A stretch of 64,000 nt of DNA from Lacticaseibacillus songhuajiangensis (GCF_003946025.1 NZ_RHNR01000001.1:124001-188000); one strand, 5' to 3'; shown: positions 43,795-56,037, numbered from the stretch's first letter. Numbers and translations are program-made. Notes: a model not told the origin generated them from the sequence alone.

Positions 43795-45180
43795 TTAACC
43801 GCGATCTGCTTCTTGAAGTGCCGTCAAGACGTTCTCAAGGTGCATCCCGTGACTCCCCTTCAGGAGCACAAGATCAGTACTGTTGACCCGGTCGAGCAGT
43901 TGTTTAATGAGTTGCGCCTGACTGCCGAATGGGAAGTAATGCAACTTACCTTCTGGATACTTGTCTTGCAGGGCATCGCGCAAAGCGGCGATTTCATCCC
44001 CGTACAAGTAGACTTCTTGTACCTTCGCTGGATCCAGCGAATCGGCGAGGCTGGCGTGCAGCTCGGCACTGGCATCCCCGAGCTCGAGCATGTCACCGAG
44101 CACTGCAATGCGCTCGCCCGTTGCCGGGAACTCTGCGAAGTCGTTCAAAACGGCCTTCGTTGCAGTTGGGTTAGCGTTGTACACGTCGCTCAGAATCTGC
44201 TCACCACTGTCACCGCGCAGCCACTGGGTGCGATTGCCAGTCAACTGGAAGTTCTTCAGCGCCCGCTGAATGGCTTCCGGCTTCACGTGGAAACGGCGAC
44301 CCACCAGGATGGCGGCCAGCGCGTTGGTCACGTTGTACTCGCCCATTACTGGAATCTCGAAGTGCAGATCCGGCCAGCGGGACAGGTCAAACTCGGTGCT
44401 GGTCTGGTGCGCCTCAATGTTCTTGGCGTAGAGATCGTTTTCCGGATCAAGGCCAAAAGTCTTCTGCTCCTGATCCACGTCAGCCGCGCGCTCTTTCAGC
44501 AATGGTTCATCACCATTGTAGACGAACAAACCATCTTCCTTGAGGCCGTGAGTGATTTCCATTTTGGCATCGGCAATCTTGTCGCGCGTCTTGAAGAACT
44601 CGATGTGTGCCTCGCCAATCATGGTGATAACGGCCACGTCCGGTTCAGCAAGTTTGCTCAGAAATTCGAGCTGTCCTGGCCGATCCATGCCCATCTCCAC
44701 GACCAGCACCTCAGTGTTAGGCTCCATGCTGAGAATGGTCATTGGCACACCAATTTCGTTGTTGAAATTGTCCTGCGTCTTGACAACGTGGTACTGCGTG
44801 GCGAGCACGGCCGCGGTCATATCCTTGGTCGTGGTCTTGCCGTTGCTGCCGGTGACCGCAACAACCTTGGGGTTCACCTTCAGCATCAGGTAGTAGCGCG
44901 CCAAATCTTGCAGAGCGGTCAGTGGATCTGCCACCGTCAGCATTGGCAAGGAGGCGTTAACTGGTGCGTGGCCTTCAGCGAACAAGCTTGCGGCAGCACC
45001 CTTCTGCTGCGCAAGTTCGATAAATTCGTGGCCATCCCGACTTCCTTGGAGGGGAACGAACAGGTCACCGGCGCGTAATTTGCGTGTGTCGAAACAAACG
45101 CCCGTAACGGCAATGTGGTCGCTTCCCGCTGGTGCCGTCACGTTCAGGACGCCAGCTATTTCTTCAAGGGTCATTTTCAT
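43795..45180 (-). CDS. murF: UDP-N-acetylmuramoyl-tripeptide--D-alanyl-D-alanine ligase
   Basis: A 461-residue Mur ligase that adds D-Ala-D-Ala to the UDP-MurNAc tripeptide, the last cytoplasmic peptide step of peptidoglycan synthesis. Seen: the N-terminal substrate domain with VCFDTRKLRAGDLFVPL, the ATP loop VTGSNGKTTTKD near 105-116, the central EMGMDRPGQL and the C-terminal domain with VYNANPTATKAVL. The open frame extends to 45261, but the ATG at 45180 (MKMTLEEIAGVLNV) with GGAG ten bases upstream matches family N-termini. murF followed by a DEAD-box helicase gene is the usual lactobacillar order. Confidence 0.96.
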   Translation of the reverse strand: MKMTLEEIAGVLNVTAPAGSDHIAVTGVCFDTRKLRAGDLFVPLQGSRDGHEFIELAQQKGAAASLFAEGHAPVNASLPMLTVADPLTALQDLARYYLMLKVNPKVVAVTGSNGKTTTKDMTAAVLATQYHVVKTQDNFNNEIGVPMTILSMEPNTEVLVVEMGMDRPGQLEFLSKLAEPDVAVITMIGEAHIEFFKTRDKIADAKMEITHGLKEDGLFVYNGDEPLLKERAADVDQEQKTFGLDPENDLYAKNIEAHQTSTEFDLSRWPDLHFEIPVMGEYNVTNALAAILVGRRFHVKPEAIQRALKNFQLTGNRTQWLRGDSGEQILSDVYNANPTATKAVLNDFAEFPATGERIAVLGDMLELGDASAELHASLADSLDPAKVQEVYLYGDEIAALRDALQDKYPEGKLHYFPFGSQAQLIKQLLDRVNSTDLVLLKGSHGMHLENVLTALQEADRG

Positions 45181-45359
45181 GATTACAATTCTCCATTCAA
45201 AGCCACAAAAAAGCAGTGACAACAACGTTCGGGTTCCGCCAAATTCAAGCGGCGCAAGCACCGCTCATTCAATTCAAGTTCGACGTGGGACCCTTCTGTG
45301 TGCACGCCATACTAGGCAGATGCACCGACCGTTTTGTCACAGCCCCTTGTAGTGTTTTT

Positions 45360-46133
45360 TCAATTAAGTTCTGCCTGCCAAGTACCGTCATTGCGGTTCA
45401 GAATCAGATGGCCGAGCTCCTGAGCATCTAGCGCATCCTGATCCATCTCGGCAAACAGCCGGCGCTCCTGCACCCGCAGCAGCGCAATCTTGACGACGTG
45501 CCCTGTCACCTGTGCGTGTGGCCAGTCAAAAGCCACCCCGTCTGGCAAGAGGTCCTGCCAGGTTTTTTGCACAGCTGACGGCAGTGGCACACCGCCGCGC
45601 GATCGGCGCCCGCGGAGCCAAAATGGCCGCGATGCCAGAATGTCCTGCAAGTGCCGGTTCACCGCCGCACTGAACACGGCCTCAAACTGCTCCGGATGCC
45701 GCCAGTAGCTCGTCACCAAGCCGCTCGGCAAGGGAACGCGGGCATACTCATTCTGCAATTTATAGTAGAAAGGCAGCACCATGTGCGTCTTCTTGTGCGC
45801 AAGGTAGAGCAGTTCCGCGATTTCCTGCGGCAGCAGGTCGTCAACGTAATCTGCTTCGCGCACGTCCAGCCAGGCGGCCTTCTTGCCCACCTCGCTACTC
45901 AGAAAGCTGCGGGCTTCCTCTTCACCATCGAGCACGTTAAAACCCGTGTGCTGGTTAATGCTGAGGTCGTCCGTCACTGGGGGCAACAAAAGAAGGTGCC
46001 GCGGGTTAGGACTCGCAGTACTAAGCATGTCCACGGGGTCCACCCCGAGGGTAACAAAAGCAGTCGAAATCGGTTCGAACCGCACGTACATCAATGAATT
46101 ACGCAAGGCTATCGTCACTTTCTGATTGGTCAC
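45360..46133 (-). CDS. Hypothetical protein, 257 residues
   Basis: I do not recognise it. The start is probably a GTG at 46133 (MTNQKVTIALRNSLMYVRFE), but the ribosome site is poor and an internal start is possible. The protein is soluble, without signal peptide, and contains a segment rich in aromatic and charged residues (LLYLAHKKTHMVLPFYYKLQNEY; landmarks AHKKTHMVLPFYYKL) and an Arg-rich turn (FWLRGRRSRGGVPLPS). It lies between the membrane protein gene and murF on the same strand, with gaps of 58 and 179 nt, so co-transcription with the upstream gene is likely. Confidence 0.75.
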   Translation of the reverse strand: MTNQKVTIALRNSLMYVRFEPISTAFVTLGVDPVDMLSTASPNPRHLLLLPPVTDDLSINQHTGFNVLDGEEEARSFLSSEVGKKAAWLDVREADYVDDLLPQEIAELLYLAHKKTHMVLPFYYKLQNEYARVPLPSGLVTSYWRHPEQFEAVFSAAVNRHLQDILASRPFWLRGRRSRGGVPLPSAVQKTWQDLLPDGVAFDWPHAQVTGHVVKIALLRVQERRLFAEMDQDALDAQELGHLILNRNDGTWQAELN

Positions 46134-46191
46134 CCACCATTGTACACCGCAAAATTATTAGTCGCTACCATTCTGCTAATGTGACACAGAA

Positions 46192-46842
46192 CTATCTTTT
46201 GACGAGTTTGAAGGTGTTCAACCACGCCGCGTTCTTGCGCATTGCAAAGTAGCCGTAAAGCGCCAACCCAGCACTGCCCACAAAGTCCATCAGCAGGTCG
46301 CCCATCGTGTCATAAAGCACCGGGTGACCAACCAGTGGGTGGCCACCCGCCATGTAGCGCTGCATGTTCATGCCCAGCAGAGAGTCGCCGGTGAACTCGT
46401 AGAATTCCCAGAACACGCCGAGCATCACGCCGAAGCTAGCGGCAAACAAGCAAATCAGTAGTGGATCCACTTTCTTCCCCGCTGGCGTGCGCGCCGAGTA
46501 GATCATGAAGCCGCTCCCCGCCAGAATCCCCGCAGAGAACAAATGCTCAACCTTATCCCAGTACGGCACGGAGTAACCCTGCATCCCTGAGCCGAGCAAA
46601 ATCGCCATCAGGATGAAGATTTCGTACAGTGCCACCAGAATATCAGGCAACTGCACGTGGAACACCCGCTCAATAATCGGTGGCAGTGACACCAGCACGA
46701 TGCCCGCTGCCACTTCCAAAATCAGTGTCAGTTGTCCTGGGTACAAAGACTTGCCCATGAATAAGAAGGTGCTGCACACCAGAATGTAAATCACCATGCC
46801 CACCACGTTTAAGTAGTAAAGAAACTTTCGTAACGCTGCCAT
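46192..46842 (-). CDS. DUF2238-like integral membrane protein
   Basis: A 216-residue protein with about six membrane segments. The polar signature of the DUF2238/YjdF-like group is visible: YWDKVEHLFSAG, FWEFYEFTGD, and YDTMGDLLMDFVGS, conserved acidic and histidine residues within or next to membrane helices. Function of the group is unknown. The frame extends to 47010, but the ATG at 46842 follows AAAAGGAGGGGTAGC and gives a sensible N-terminus (MAALRKFLYYLN). Confidence 0.85.
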   Translation of the reverse strand: MAALRKFLYYLNVVGMVIYILVCSTFLFMGKSLYPGQLTLILEVAAGIVLVSLPPIIERVFHVQLPDILVALYEIFILMAILLGSGMQGYSVPYWDKVEHLFSAGILAGSGFMIYSARTPAGKKVDPLLICLFAASFGVMLGVFWEFYEFTGDSLLGMNMQRYMAGGHPLVGHPVLYDTMGDLLMDFVGSAGLALYGYFAMRKNAAWLNTFKLVKR

Positions 46843-46953
46843 GCTACCCCTCCTTTTGTATAGCTCCATTATACAAGCCGGCAGCCCCGATGCCAAAGGA
46901 CGGCCAAAAGTGGAATTATGGTTTTCATAAGTATATTTAACAACTGCGGGCAT

Positions 46954-46977
46954 AAAAAAACCACCGCAATGCGGTGG
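46954..46977 (-). terminator. Intrinsic terminator (candidate small RNA)
   Basis: CCACCGC/GCGGTGG stem with a three-base loop and T7 on the minus strand. Confidence 0.85.
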
Positions 46978-47044
46978 AAAAGTTTGGGGGAACTTTTTAG
47001 GGGAGTGCAAGTATAGGTTTGTTTGGCTTTCGCCCTTGCAAGCC
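46954..47044 (-). ncRNA. Candidate C-rich small RNA
   Basis: On the minus strand about 90 nt begin with a small hairpin (GGCTT/AAGCC at 47040-47044 and 47025-47029), continue with two unpaired C-runs (CTCCCC at 47000-47005 and CCCCC at 46986-46990) and end in a perfect terminator (46961-46977, then T7). C-rich single-stranded motifs that pair with Shine-Dalgarno sequences are typical of Firmicutes regulatory RNAs such as RsaE/RoxS. The promoter is weak to the eye (TACTAT at 47047-47052). No gene ends here, so the terminator needs another explanation. Confidence 0.5.
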
Positions 47045-47342
47045 TAATAGTACACTCTCCAGCAAGAAGATGAAACCCCTTTTTCGAAATTAATTTGGGA
47101 TTATGCGGAAATGAATAAGCTAAATCCTATCGGTTAAATACGATTTGTAACATACTATTATGGTGATATTTTGCCCGCCTGTTTTCTTTCGATTGTTAAT
47201 TTAGTGGCGACGGTGCCTGAAAAAAAGACAACACAGGATGAAATCTTCGCATTATGACACAAAAGTAAGTAACGCGTCTATTTTAGACACGCTTTGTATT
47301 ACCTGAAACTAACCCTCACTTTAAGCATTCACGGTGGGACAG
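47045..47342. other. Intergenic region, no gene seen
   Basis: About 300 AT-rich bases between the candidate small RNA and the adhesin terminator. Apart from possible promoter elements of the small RNA, I see nothing in it. Confidence 0.5.
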
Positions 47343-47381
47343 CAAAAAAGATGTCCCACCACCTTAACAGTGCGGGACATC
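47343..47381 (-). terminator. Intrinsic terminator of the LPXTG adhesin
   Basis: GATGTCCC/GGGACATC stem (47350-47357 with 47374-47381) followed by T6 on the minus strand. Confidence 0.8.
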
Positions 47382-47446
47382 CTTCTTGTTTAAGCGAAGT
47401 TTGTCACTCCGTTTCGAGATGATTATTCACTGCAACCTTCCAAAAA

Positions 47447-50400
47447 TTAGTCTTCCCGACGCCGCTTTGCACCAAGCCCGAGAATACTCATGATACCCGC
47501 AAGCGCAATCCCAATGAAGGACAGCGTCTTCGTATCACTATCACCAGTCTGTGGCAGGCCGGTTCGTGTCGTCTGAGCAGCCGCATTCGCGATCGGCTTT
47601 ACGGTTGTCAGTTGCTTGCTTGCACCTTGCTTAGTACCAGTTGTCCGCGCCGTGGTTTTCACCACAGTTGGCTTGGCAGTGGTAGCGGTAGTGGTCTCAT
47701 CACCACCGGTGCTTGGCAGCACGTGACCGCCATCAGTGTCCGGCGTTGTCGTCCCGGTACCATTGCCACCGTTATCCGGTGTAGTCGTTCCGATGCCAGT
47801 ACCACCGTTGTTGCCTGGCTGCGTGTCCGTTGCACCCTTGGCCTCAGCTGCGACCGTCTTTTGTGTTGGCGTGTAGTCTGCAACCGTAGGAACCGTCAGA
47901 CTCGCGTAACTGCCAGCTGGTGTGTAGATGGTCTGGCCGTTAACCTGATCAATCAGCGTCTTGTAGGTCAGCGTCTGCACGATGTCTGGGTGCAGCGTCT
48001 TGCCACTGGCGTCCACAAAATGAATAGTCCGAGTCGTCGTGTACGTGCCTTCTACCAGTGCATCAGCCTTGTAGACAACGGTGTACTCAGTGTTTGCAGG
48101 CGCCGCATCTGTGACGTCTGGCATCACGGTTGGTACCGCGTCAGTCGTCGTGTAGCCGTCAATCGCAGCTGGCGTGAAGCCGGCGTAGGCACCACTTGGT
48201 GTGTAGACAGTCCGCCCGTCGGCGCTGCTGCTAGTCGTCTTGTAGGTGATGGTCTGCACCGTGTCCGGCTTGAGCGTTTTGCCATCGGCCGTCTGGTAGT
48301 GAATTGTCCGCGTTGTTGTGTAAGTGCCGTGGTCAATCGTGACCGGCGTTACGGCCAGCTGCGCCGCGTGTGGCTCAGTTGCCTGCAGTCCGTTCACACT
48401 CAGCGAGTAAGTGTTGTCGGCCACGAATTGGTCGCCACCCGCAAACTGCGCGGCATCATTTGGCACGTCCACCTTGAAGCTCAGGGTCTGCGCACCGCCG
48501 GCGATCACCTTACCGCTATCGGCGGCAAGCTGAATTCGGAAGGCAGTAACCGCAGACCAATCTGTAATGGCGTCAGCAGTCTGCCATTGACTTGCATCCG
48601 TAGCATCCACCGTCTTGGCCGTACTGTAAGTGACGTTCACTTGATCGGCCCATGCCGCTGGCAGGGTAATCGGCCCATCCAGCGTGAAGGCATAGTCGGT
48701 CGCGCGACTATCAGTGGTAGTCAGCCCAGTCGCACCTTTTTGCGGAAGCACATCCAGCAGATCTAGCGCAGTGATTTTGGCATCGGTGTCCGCACTCGTG
48801 GTGATGGTGACGGTGCCCTGACCACCGATGGTCGTCTCCGCGATACCATCAGCCGTTGTGCCAGAGCCCGTCATCGTCTGCCCAGTCTGCACCTTGTTGG
48901 TCTGACCAAGAATGTAGTTGCTGTCGATGGCCACAAGCTGGTCGGTCGTCTCACCATTACCGTTAAGGTCACTGGTATCCGTGACCGCCTGGGCGACAGT
49001 CGTGGTGCCATCCAGACTCGTCACGGTGTAAGAGTTAGCACCAAGGTCAATGAAAGTCTTGAAGGCCAAGTTAGTTGGCGCTACATCACTGATGGTCACT
49101 GGCAGGTCAGCACTCAGCGTGGCACCAATGGCCGCAATTTACTGGCCAAAACTCATTTTGACCAGTTGCTGACCAGTGCCCTGGTAATCTGCATCCACAA
49201 CGGTGGCATCAGTGTTCTGGGTCGTGTTCAGAGTAACGCCGCTTGGCAAAATGACGTAAGCACTAATTGGCGCAGTGCTCGTCACAATGTTAGCCGTGGA
49301 GTTCTTCCCCAAGGTGAACTGTACGTGCAGGACCTTGTTGCCGGCTTCAATGGTGCTACTGTCGCTGTTAACTAGGCTTGCAGTAGCATCAACGTCACGT
49401 TCAACACCAGTTGGGGTGTGCGCGACTTCAACCGTTGACGGCTGAATGCTGGCGACAATCACTTTATCATTGGTGTAATCATAATCCGTGGCATTTAAGA
49501 AACGATACCAGTAGTCAGCAAACATGGTCAATCCCGTGTCCATCTGCACGAGGCTACTGTGTGTAATCTTACCGGTGAAGCCATCATTAACACTAGTTAC
49601 AATACCAATTTTTTGGTAAATGCCCATTGGCGCCCCCGAATCACTCGGAAAACCAGTGAAATCTGAAGTCGTTTTTTTGATTGACGTCAATATCTCATTC
49701 CCACTCGCATCCACCGGATACCCTTGTGCATTCGTCGGCTGCCCAGCTGTAGCTCCCGAATGTACCATTGCCCCATCGGTGAAGAAGGTGTCAACATTTG
49801 CCGGAATGACGGCACTTGGATTAGCGGTCATGTGGTAGTAGAGATAAAGATCAGTAACCGCCTTTGTTGGGTCCAGTCCCAGTGCAACCAAGTCTTCACG
49901 ATGCAGAATCGTTGATTCAGCGGTGTTCACATCTGACTTCAGAGCATGGTAGACATTCTTGCCATCGTCTTGATATTTAACGGCAATCGTAATGTATGGA
50001 TACCGTGTGAGCGGCTGCGAGCCAATAGTAACGCTAGCATTAAATACGGCGGGATTAATGTACAAGGTCTGCAGCGTCTCGTTCGGATCAATCTGGTTAT
50101 GAACCGCGTAGTACACGAAGGTTCCCTCCGGATTACCGGACCCCGCAACGCTAGATGTTGCGAGGATTTGCCGGTAAAGCAGCGGGCTATCCTCCGTGTA
50201 GACGGTTGGGTCTGGGTTGGTATTCACCTTACTATCCGACTCCATGTTGCCACTATAGGAATTATAAGTGTACATTGGCGCCCAGGCTGTGCCTTTTTGA
50301 GCAATCGCCGCACGCAAGTCCTGTGGCGTAACGGTGAACGTAGCATCAGCAGTTGGCACCATTTGCCCATCACCATTAATGTCTGTAAAGGTCATGTCCG

Positions 50401-51688
50401 CACTAGTCGTGAGTTTTGTCCAGTCCGTTATAGTCTTTGCAATCGACGCCTGCGCGATGTATTCCTTGATAAAATCAGTCGTGATTTGGGAATCCGCATC
50501 ACCAGCAGTGTACTGCCAGGTCAATGTGGTCGTCCCATCAGTATTTGGCGTAATCGTTGGCGTGGTGTCATCGAGGTCAGTGCCAGTTTGCATGCCCGTG
50601 TAAGTCATGCCCGCTGGCAGTGTGTAGGTCACGGTAATTGGTGAGCCCTCTTTAACCAAGGTCGTCCCGTCTTGAGTCGTTGGAATCCAGGTTCCAAAGT
50701 CAAAGCTGACGGTATCACCAGCAATCGGGTTGGTTTGCGTATCCGTTCCGTCCGCACTCTTCACGCTGTGTAGCACGTTGGTGGCGCCACCTTTTGCCGT
50801 TGAGGTCAGCTTCACGCTCGCCGCTGGAATATCCTGCGTCGTTTCATCTGCACTCAGCTTGCCGCTTAATTCAACACTGGTATTCGTGGCCAGCGCATTG
50901 GTTGTGTCAAAATCCAGGTCGAGCTTCGCGCTAATTCCGGACTCGAGGGTGCCAAAATCGTAAGTCAGCGTCCCCGCAGCCGTATCAGGCACCGGTGTCA
51001 CGCCATCAATGGCGAGCGATGCTAGTGAATTGGCCAAACTGATTCCGCTGCCGGTTGGAATGTTCAAAACCAGCTTTGCATTGTGCAGCGTGGTCTTAAT
51101 CCCCGTCGTGTTCAAAGTTACCGTATAACCGGCACGGCTGCCCGTCTGTACTTCAGCGCTGACGGCACTGGCCTGTACGAACGCGGCATCCGCAATGTCG
51201 GTAGTATTGTCAGTGGCACTCGCGGCACTTGTAGCCGCACTGGTGTCACTCTGCGGTTGCGCCGTACTTGCAGCAGCCGCACTTGCAGAATCTGCACTCG
51301 GTGCTGCGGCACTCGACTGGGCCGCGCTGGATTCAGCAGCTGACGTTGCGGGCGCACCGCCGTTCTGACTAGCAGCACTCGCGGCTTGACTATCTCCTGC
51401 AGAATCCGCAGTGTTGGCCGCGGCACCTGACTTTTGCGACGCGGCATCCGTATTCTGATCTGCCGCAGCTGAGTCACCAGTTGCAGCGTCTTGCTTCAGC
51501 TCCGCAGCGCTTGCGGACGCATCGGTGGCAGCGTTCGCTTGCTGGCTACTCAGTACGGCGGCGCCACCGAGGCTCAATACCGCAACACCGGCAAACACCC
51601 ACTTCTTCCCTGCCTTGTACATCCGGTAGTGCACTTTCCGTGCTGCTTCTGCCCGGAGCCGACGTTCATGACGATTAATGTTTTCCAT
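47447..51688 (-). pseudogene. LPXTG surface adhesin interrupted by an in-frame TAA
   Basis: One gene of 1,413 sense-or-stop codons, split at codon 850 by TAA (49139-49141); both halves are in the same frame and the second has no ribosome site of its own. N-terminus: KxYKxGKxW signal (RMYKAGKKW, residues 22-30) and cleavage region QANAAT. Residues about 50-170 are a Ser/Ala-rich stretch, followed by beta-sandwich-like adhesin domains. After the stop come another such domain, two mucus-binding-type repeats (GTYTTTRTIHYQTADGKTL and GTYTTTRTIHFVDASGKTL), a Gly/Thr linker, and the sortase signal LPQTG with hydrophobic tail and KRRRED. As it stands a secreted, unanchored fragment of 849 residues would be made. 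One base change in a Tyr codon (FGQ-Y-IAAIG) would explain it. Sequencing error or read-through cannot be excluded. Confidence 0.85.
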
Positions 51689-52150
51689 GGTGAGTTCCTC
51701 CCTGAAATAACTTCTCCGCTATTGAAGCTAAATCCCTGTGAAAGCCTGCAGCGACGCGGGTTATACCGTTTTTAACAGTTGAACATTAGGATAACTAAAT
51801 CTCCTATCCATAACTGAATATAACCCCGCCACTATGCAATAGGTCGTCAACATTAAAGAACTACCATTACGAATCGTGCACCTATACCAATAAAAAACGT
51901 GCTGGCAATATAAGTTATTATTTATACGTATTAAGCCGATGCTAATCTGCAATTCACGAACATTTTGTCGAAAAATACAGTCTAATTACGCAATTGCCGC
52001 GCAGCAAAGCAACAATTGTACTCAAAAACACGGATAATCTAAGCACTTACTATTGCCCAGAACAATTAAATAACGAAACAATTTACCGACAAAATCGTTC
52101 ATCCACCGAATATTTTTTGCTATTTAACCGCGCAAGAATTCCGGGCATAC
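51689..52150. other. AT-rich intergenic region upstream of the LPXTG adhesin
   Basis: About 460 bases, clearly richer in A and T than the flanking genes. The adhesin ribosome site GGGAGG lies at its left end. A possible promoter on the minus strand is TTGCCA (51903-51908), 16 bases, TATAGG (51881-51886), predicting a leader near 190 nt. Nothing else recognised. Confidence 0.4.
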
Positions 52151-52185
52151 AAAAAGCGCGCCGCCCCAGACGGGGTGACGCGCTT
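52151..52185 (-). terminator. Intrinsic terminator of rpmE2
   Basis: AAGCGCG...CCCCG/CGGGG...CGCGCTT stem followed by T5 on the minus strand, 12 nt after the stop codon. Confidence 0.88.
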
Positions 52186-52196
52186 CATTAGTTGTC

Positions 52197-52445
52197 TTAC
52201 TTCTTGAGACCGTACTTCTTGTTGAATCGTTCAACACGACCGTCAGCCTTGGCAAACTTCTGCTTACCAGTGTAGAAGGGGTGGGAGTCAGAACTGATTT
52301 CAACACGGATGAGTGGGTATTCGTTACCGTCGTCCATGGTTACAGTTTCAGCACTGCCGGCAGTTGAGCCTGCAATGAACTTGAAACCTGTAGATGAGTC
52401 CATAAATACAACCTGGTGGTAATCTGGGTGGATGCCTTTTTTCAT
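52197..52445 (-). CDS. rpmE2: Ribosomal protein bL31, type B (zinc-free)
   Basis: An 82-residue L31 of the C-minus type: it begins [18 protein letters not shown] and ends [10 protein letters not shown]...FNKKYG, but lacks the CxxC cysteines of the zinc-binding form. In bacteria with both forms, the type B protein replaces the zinc form when zinc is scarce; lactobacilli usually have only this one, so it is probably constitutive. ATG at 52445 follows AAAGGAG. It is the last gene of the pyrG-murA-rpmE2 cluster. Confidence 0.96.
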   Translation of the reverse strand: MKKGIHPDYHQVVFMDSSTGFKFIAGSTAGSAETVTMDDGNEYPLIRVEISSDSHPFYTGKQKFAKADGRVERFNKKYGLKK

Positions 52446-52538
52446 GATAATTTCTCCTTTGCCCTAAGCCATTGCCTGACCTAGAGATATTCTTGTCAAT
52501 AACTTTGTAAGTTTAACACAGTTGCGCCAGCTTGACAA

Positions 52539-53807
52539 TCATTCCGCCAAGTCGACAATTTGCACATCAGCGCCGAGATTCTTGAGCTTCATGACGACGC
52601 GATCATAGCCGCGGAGGATGTTGTCCACCTTGGAAATGACTGTCTCGCCATCCGCCATGAGTCCCGCGACCATCAGGCACGCACCGCCGCGAATTTCTTC
52701 AGCGACGACTTCCGCGCCGTGCAGTTCCTCGCTGTGGTCGATTACAATCTGGGAATCTTCCACGCGGATGTTCGCGCCCATTTTGACGAGTTCTTCCACG
52801 TGGCGGGTGCGCTTCGGGTAGATCTTGTCGATGACCCGGCTTTCGCCTTGCGCGTGCAAAAGTAGTGGCGTCACGGGCTGCTGCAAGTCGGTCGCAATGC
52901 CCGGGTAAGTGTTGGTCCGCAGCGTCACCCCGTGGAGTTCTCCAGATGGGTAAACGAAGATGGAATCTTCATTAATGTCCATCATCACGCCCATTTCTTC
53001 AAGCTTGGCGAGGAAGGCGTCCAGGTGTTCCGCGATGATGTTCTTGATGAGGATACCCTCACCCATCGTGGCCGCAATTGCCAAGTAGGTGCCGGCTTCA
53101 ATGCGGTCCGGGATAATGGTGTGCGTGTTGTGGGCCGCCAATTCCGGTACGCCAGAAATGCGCAGCACATCAGTCCCCGCACCACGAATGACCGCGCCCA
53201 TGTTGTTAAGGTAGGTCGCTAGGTCAATGATTTCAGGTTCGCGGGCCGCGTTCTCAATGACCGTCTGACCGGTTGCCGTAACAGCCGCCAAGATGATGTT
53301 GATAGTCGCTCCCACAGACGCCATGTCCAGGTGGATACGCGCGCCGGTCAAACCAGACTTCGGGGCGTTAATGGTGAAAATCCCGTTGTGGTCAACGACT
53401 TTTGCGCCCAGGGCCTCAAAGCCCTTCACGTGCTGGTCAATCGGCCGTGGACCGATGTCATCCCCACCTGGCAAGCCAATCACCGCGTGGCCAAAACGGC
53501 CGAGCATCGCGCCCATGAAGTAGTAGGACGCGCGCAGGGACTTGATTTTGCCACTCGGCAGGTCGACCATCTTGATGTTGGTGGGGTCGATGCGTAGCAC
53601 GTTACCACTGAAGTCAGAGGTCACGTTCATTTCGCCCAGGATACTCATCAGGTTGTAGACATCTTGAATGTGGGGGACCGAATCCAGCGTCACTGGGGTC
53701 CGAGACAAGATTGCAGCGGGAATAAGCCCCACCGTACTATTCTTTGCGCCGCCAATGACGACCTCTCCGGCCAGCCGTTTGCCGCCGTGAATCAGCATTT
53801 TTTCCAT
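52539..53807 (-). CDS. murA: UDP-N-acetylglucosamine 1-carboxyvinyltransferase with Cys-to-Asp active site
   Basis: A 422-residue EPSP-synthase-fold enzyme that transfers enolpyruvate to UDP-GlcNAc, the first committed step of peptidoglycan synthesis. Seen: N-terminal [17 protein letters not shown] (Lys22 and Asn23), the substrate loop [15 protein letters not shown], and the active-site loop [15 protein letters not shown]. In most MurA proteins this loop reads PGGCxIGxRP; here the catalytic and fosfomycin-reacting Cys115 is Asp116. Asp at this place is known from mycobacteria and chlamydiae and gives intrinsic fosfomycin resistance with activity kept. ATG at 53807 with GAGGA ten bases upstream is used; the open frame extends to 53864. 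Lactobacilli often have two MurA copies; whether this is the only one cannot be seen. Confidence 0.95.
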   Translation of the reverse strand: MEKMLIHGGKRLAGEVVIGGAKNSTVGLIPAAILSRTPVTLDSVPHIQDVYNLMSILGEMNVTSDFSGNVLRIDPTNIKMVDLPSGKIKSLRASYYFMGAMLGRFGHAVIGLPGGDDIGPRPIDQHVKGFEALGAKVVDHNGIFTINAPKSGLTGARIHLDMASVGATINIILAAVTATGQTVIENAAREPEIIDLATYLNNMGAVIRGAGTDVLRISGVPELAAHNTHTIIPDRIEAGTYLAIAATMGEGILIKNIIAEHLDAFLAKLEEMGVMMDINEDSIFVYPSGELHGVTLRTNTYPGIATDLQQPVTPLLLHAQGESRVIDKIYPKRTRHVEELVKMGANIRVEDSQIVIDHSEELHGAEVVAEEIRGGACLMVAGLMADGETVISKVDNILRGYDRVVMKLKNLGADVQIVDLAE

Positions 53808-53883
53808 CAGAAACGATTCCTCACTACTTGCTATTCGAAATCGTGCGAACCTATATTCGCACACTCATTATTCCAGTTTATAG

Positions 53884-53911
53884 AAGCGCCCCTCAAAATA
53901 CAAGGGGCGCT
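53884..53911 (-). terminator. Terminator-like hairpin after pyrG
   Basis: AGCGCCCCT/AGGGGCGCT stem (9 bp) between pyrG and murA with a weak T-run; it may only partly end transcription. Confidence 0.55.
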
Positions 53912-53940
53912 CCTTTATACTGCTATTTAGTTAGCCAGCT

Positions 53941-55692
<1,752 letters not shown>

Positions 55693-55699
55693 AAATAGT

Positions 55700-55728
55700 A
55701 TGTTATCCAAATGGCCCTTGCGTGTCAA
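55700..55728 (-). promoter_or_regulatory. pyrG promoter
   Basis: A perfect TTGACA (55723-55728), 17 bases, TAACAT (55700-55705), then seven bases to the GGGC start. Confidence 0.85.
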
Positions 55729-55880
55729 GGAAGGGGAAACGTTTACTTGGGTGGTTTGTGCGACTAGTGCTGGAATTAGGGCGGGTTCACACTACCATAG
55801 TCAGCTTCATCCGCCATAATTGACGTAAACCTACGTACGACAGATTTTCAGTTCACGAAGCACCGCTAAATTTACGCAAC

Positions 55881-56031
55881 AAAAAAGCAACTCCCCGTGA
55901 TCAATGGTAAAACCATTGACTCAAAGAAAGTTGCGGTCACCGTGATGAATCGCCTACTACGAACGATTTATCATCTCGTGACACGAATCAGTTATATCAA
56001 TACGACGTCCAGCGCCAATAAAACTGATTAC
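55881..56031 (-). ncRNA. Candidate small RNA between rpoE and pyrG (about 150 nt)
   Basis: On the minus strand a promoter (TTTTCA 56061-56066, 17 bases, TACACT 56038-56043) points to a start near 56031. The transcript would begin with a helix of AATCAGTT and AACTGATT (8 bp across about 28 bases), then an AATCG/CGATT hairpin, and end in a two-part terminator: GCAACT/AGTTGC (55887-55892 with 55929-55934) enclosing TCAATGG/CCATTGA, followed by T6. rpoE has its own terminator upstream, so this is a separate transcript. Family unknown; no protein frame. Confidence 0.6.
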
Positions 56032-56037
56032 GTGAAT

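Noticed and set aside
43762-45078. Plus-strand open frame of 438 codons
   Set aside because: Entirely antisense to murF, without ribosome site or recognisable motif.
47447-49099. Second half of the LPXTG adhesin as an independent gene starting at 49099
   Set aside because: Same frame as the upstream half, GTG without ribosome site, no signal peptide; better explained as the 3' part of one interrupted gene.
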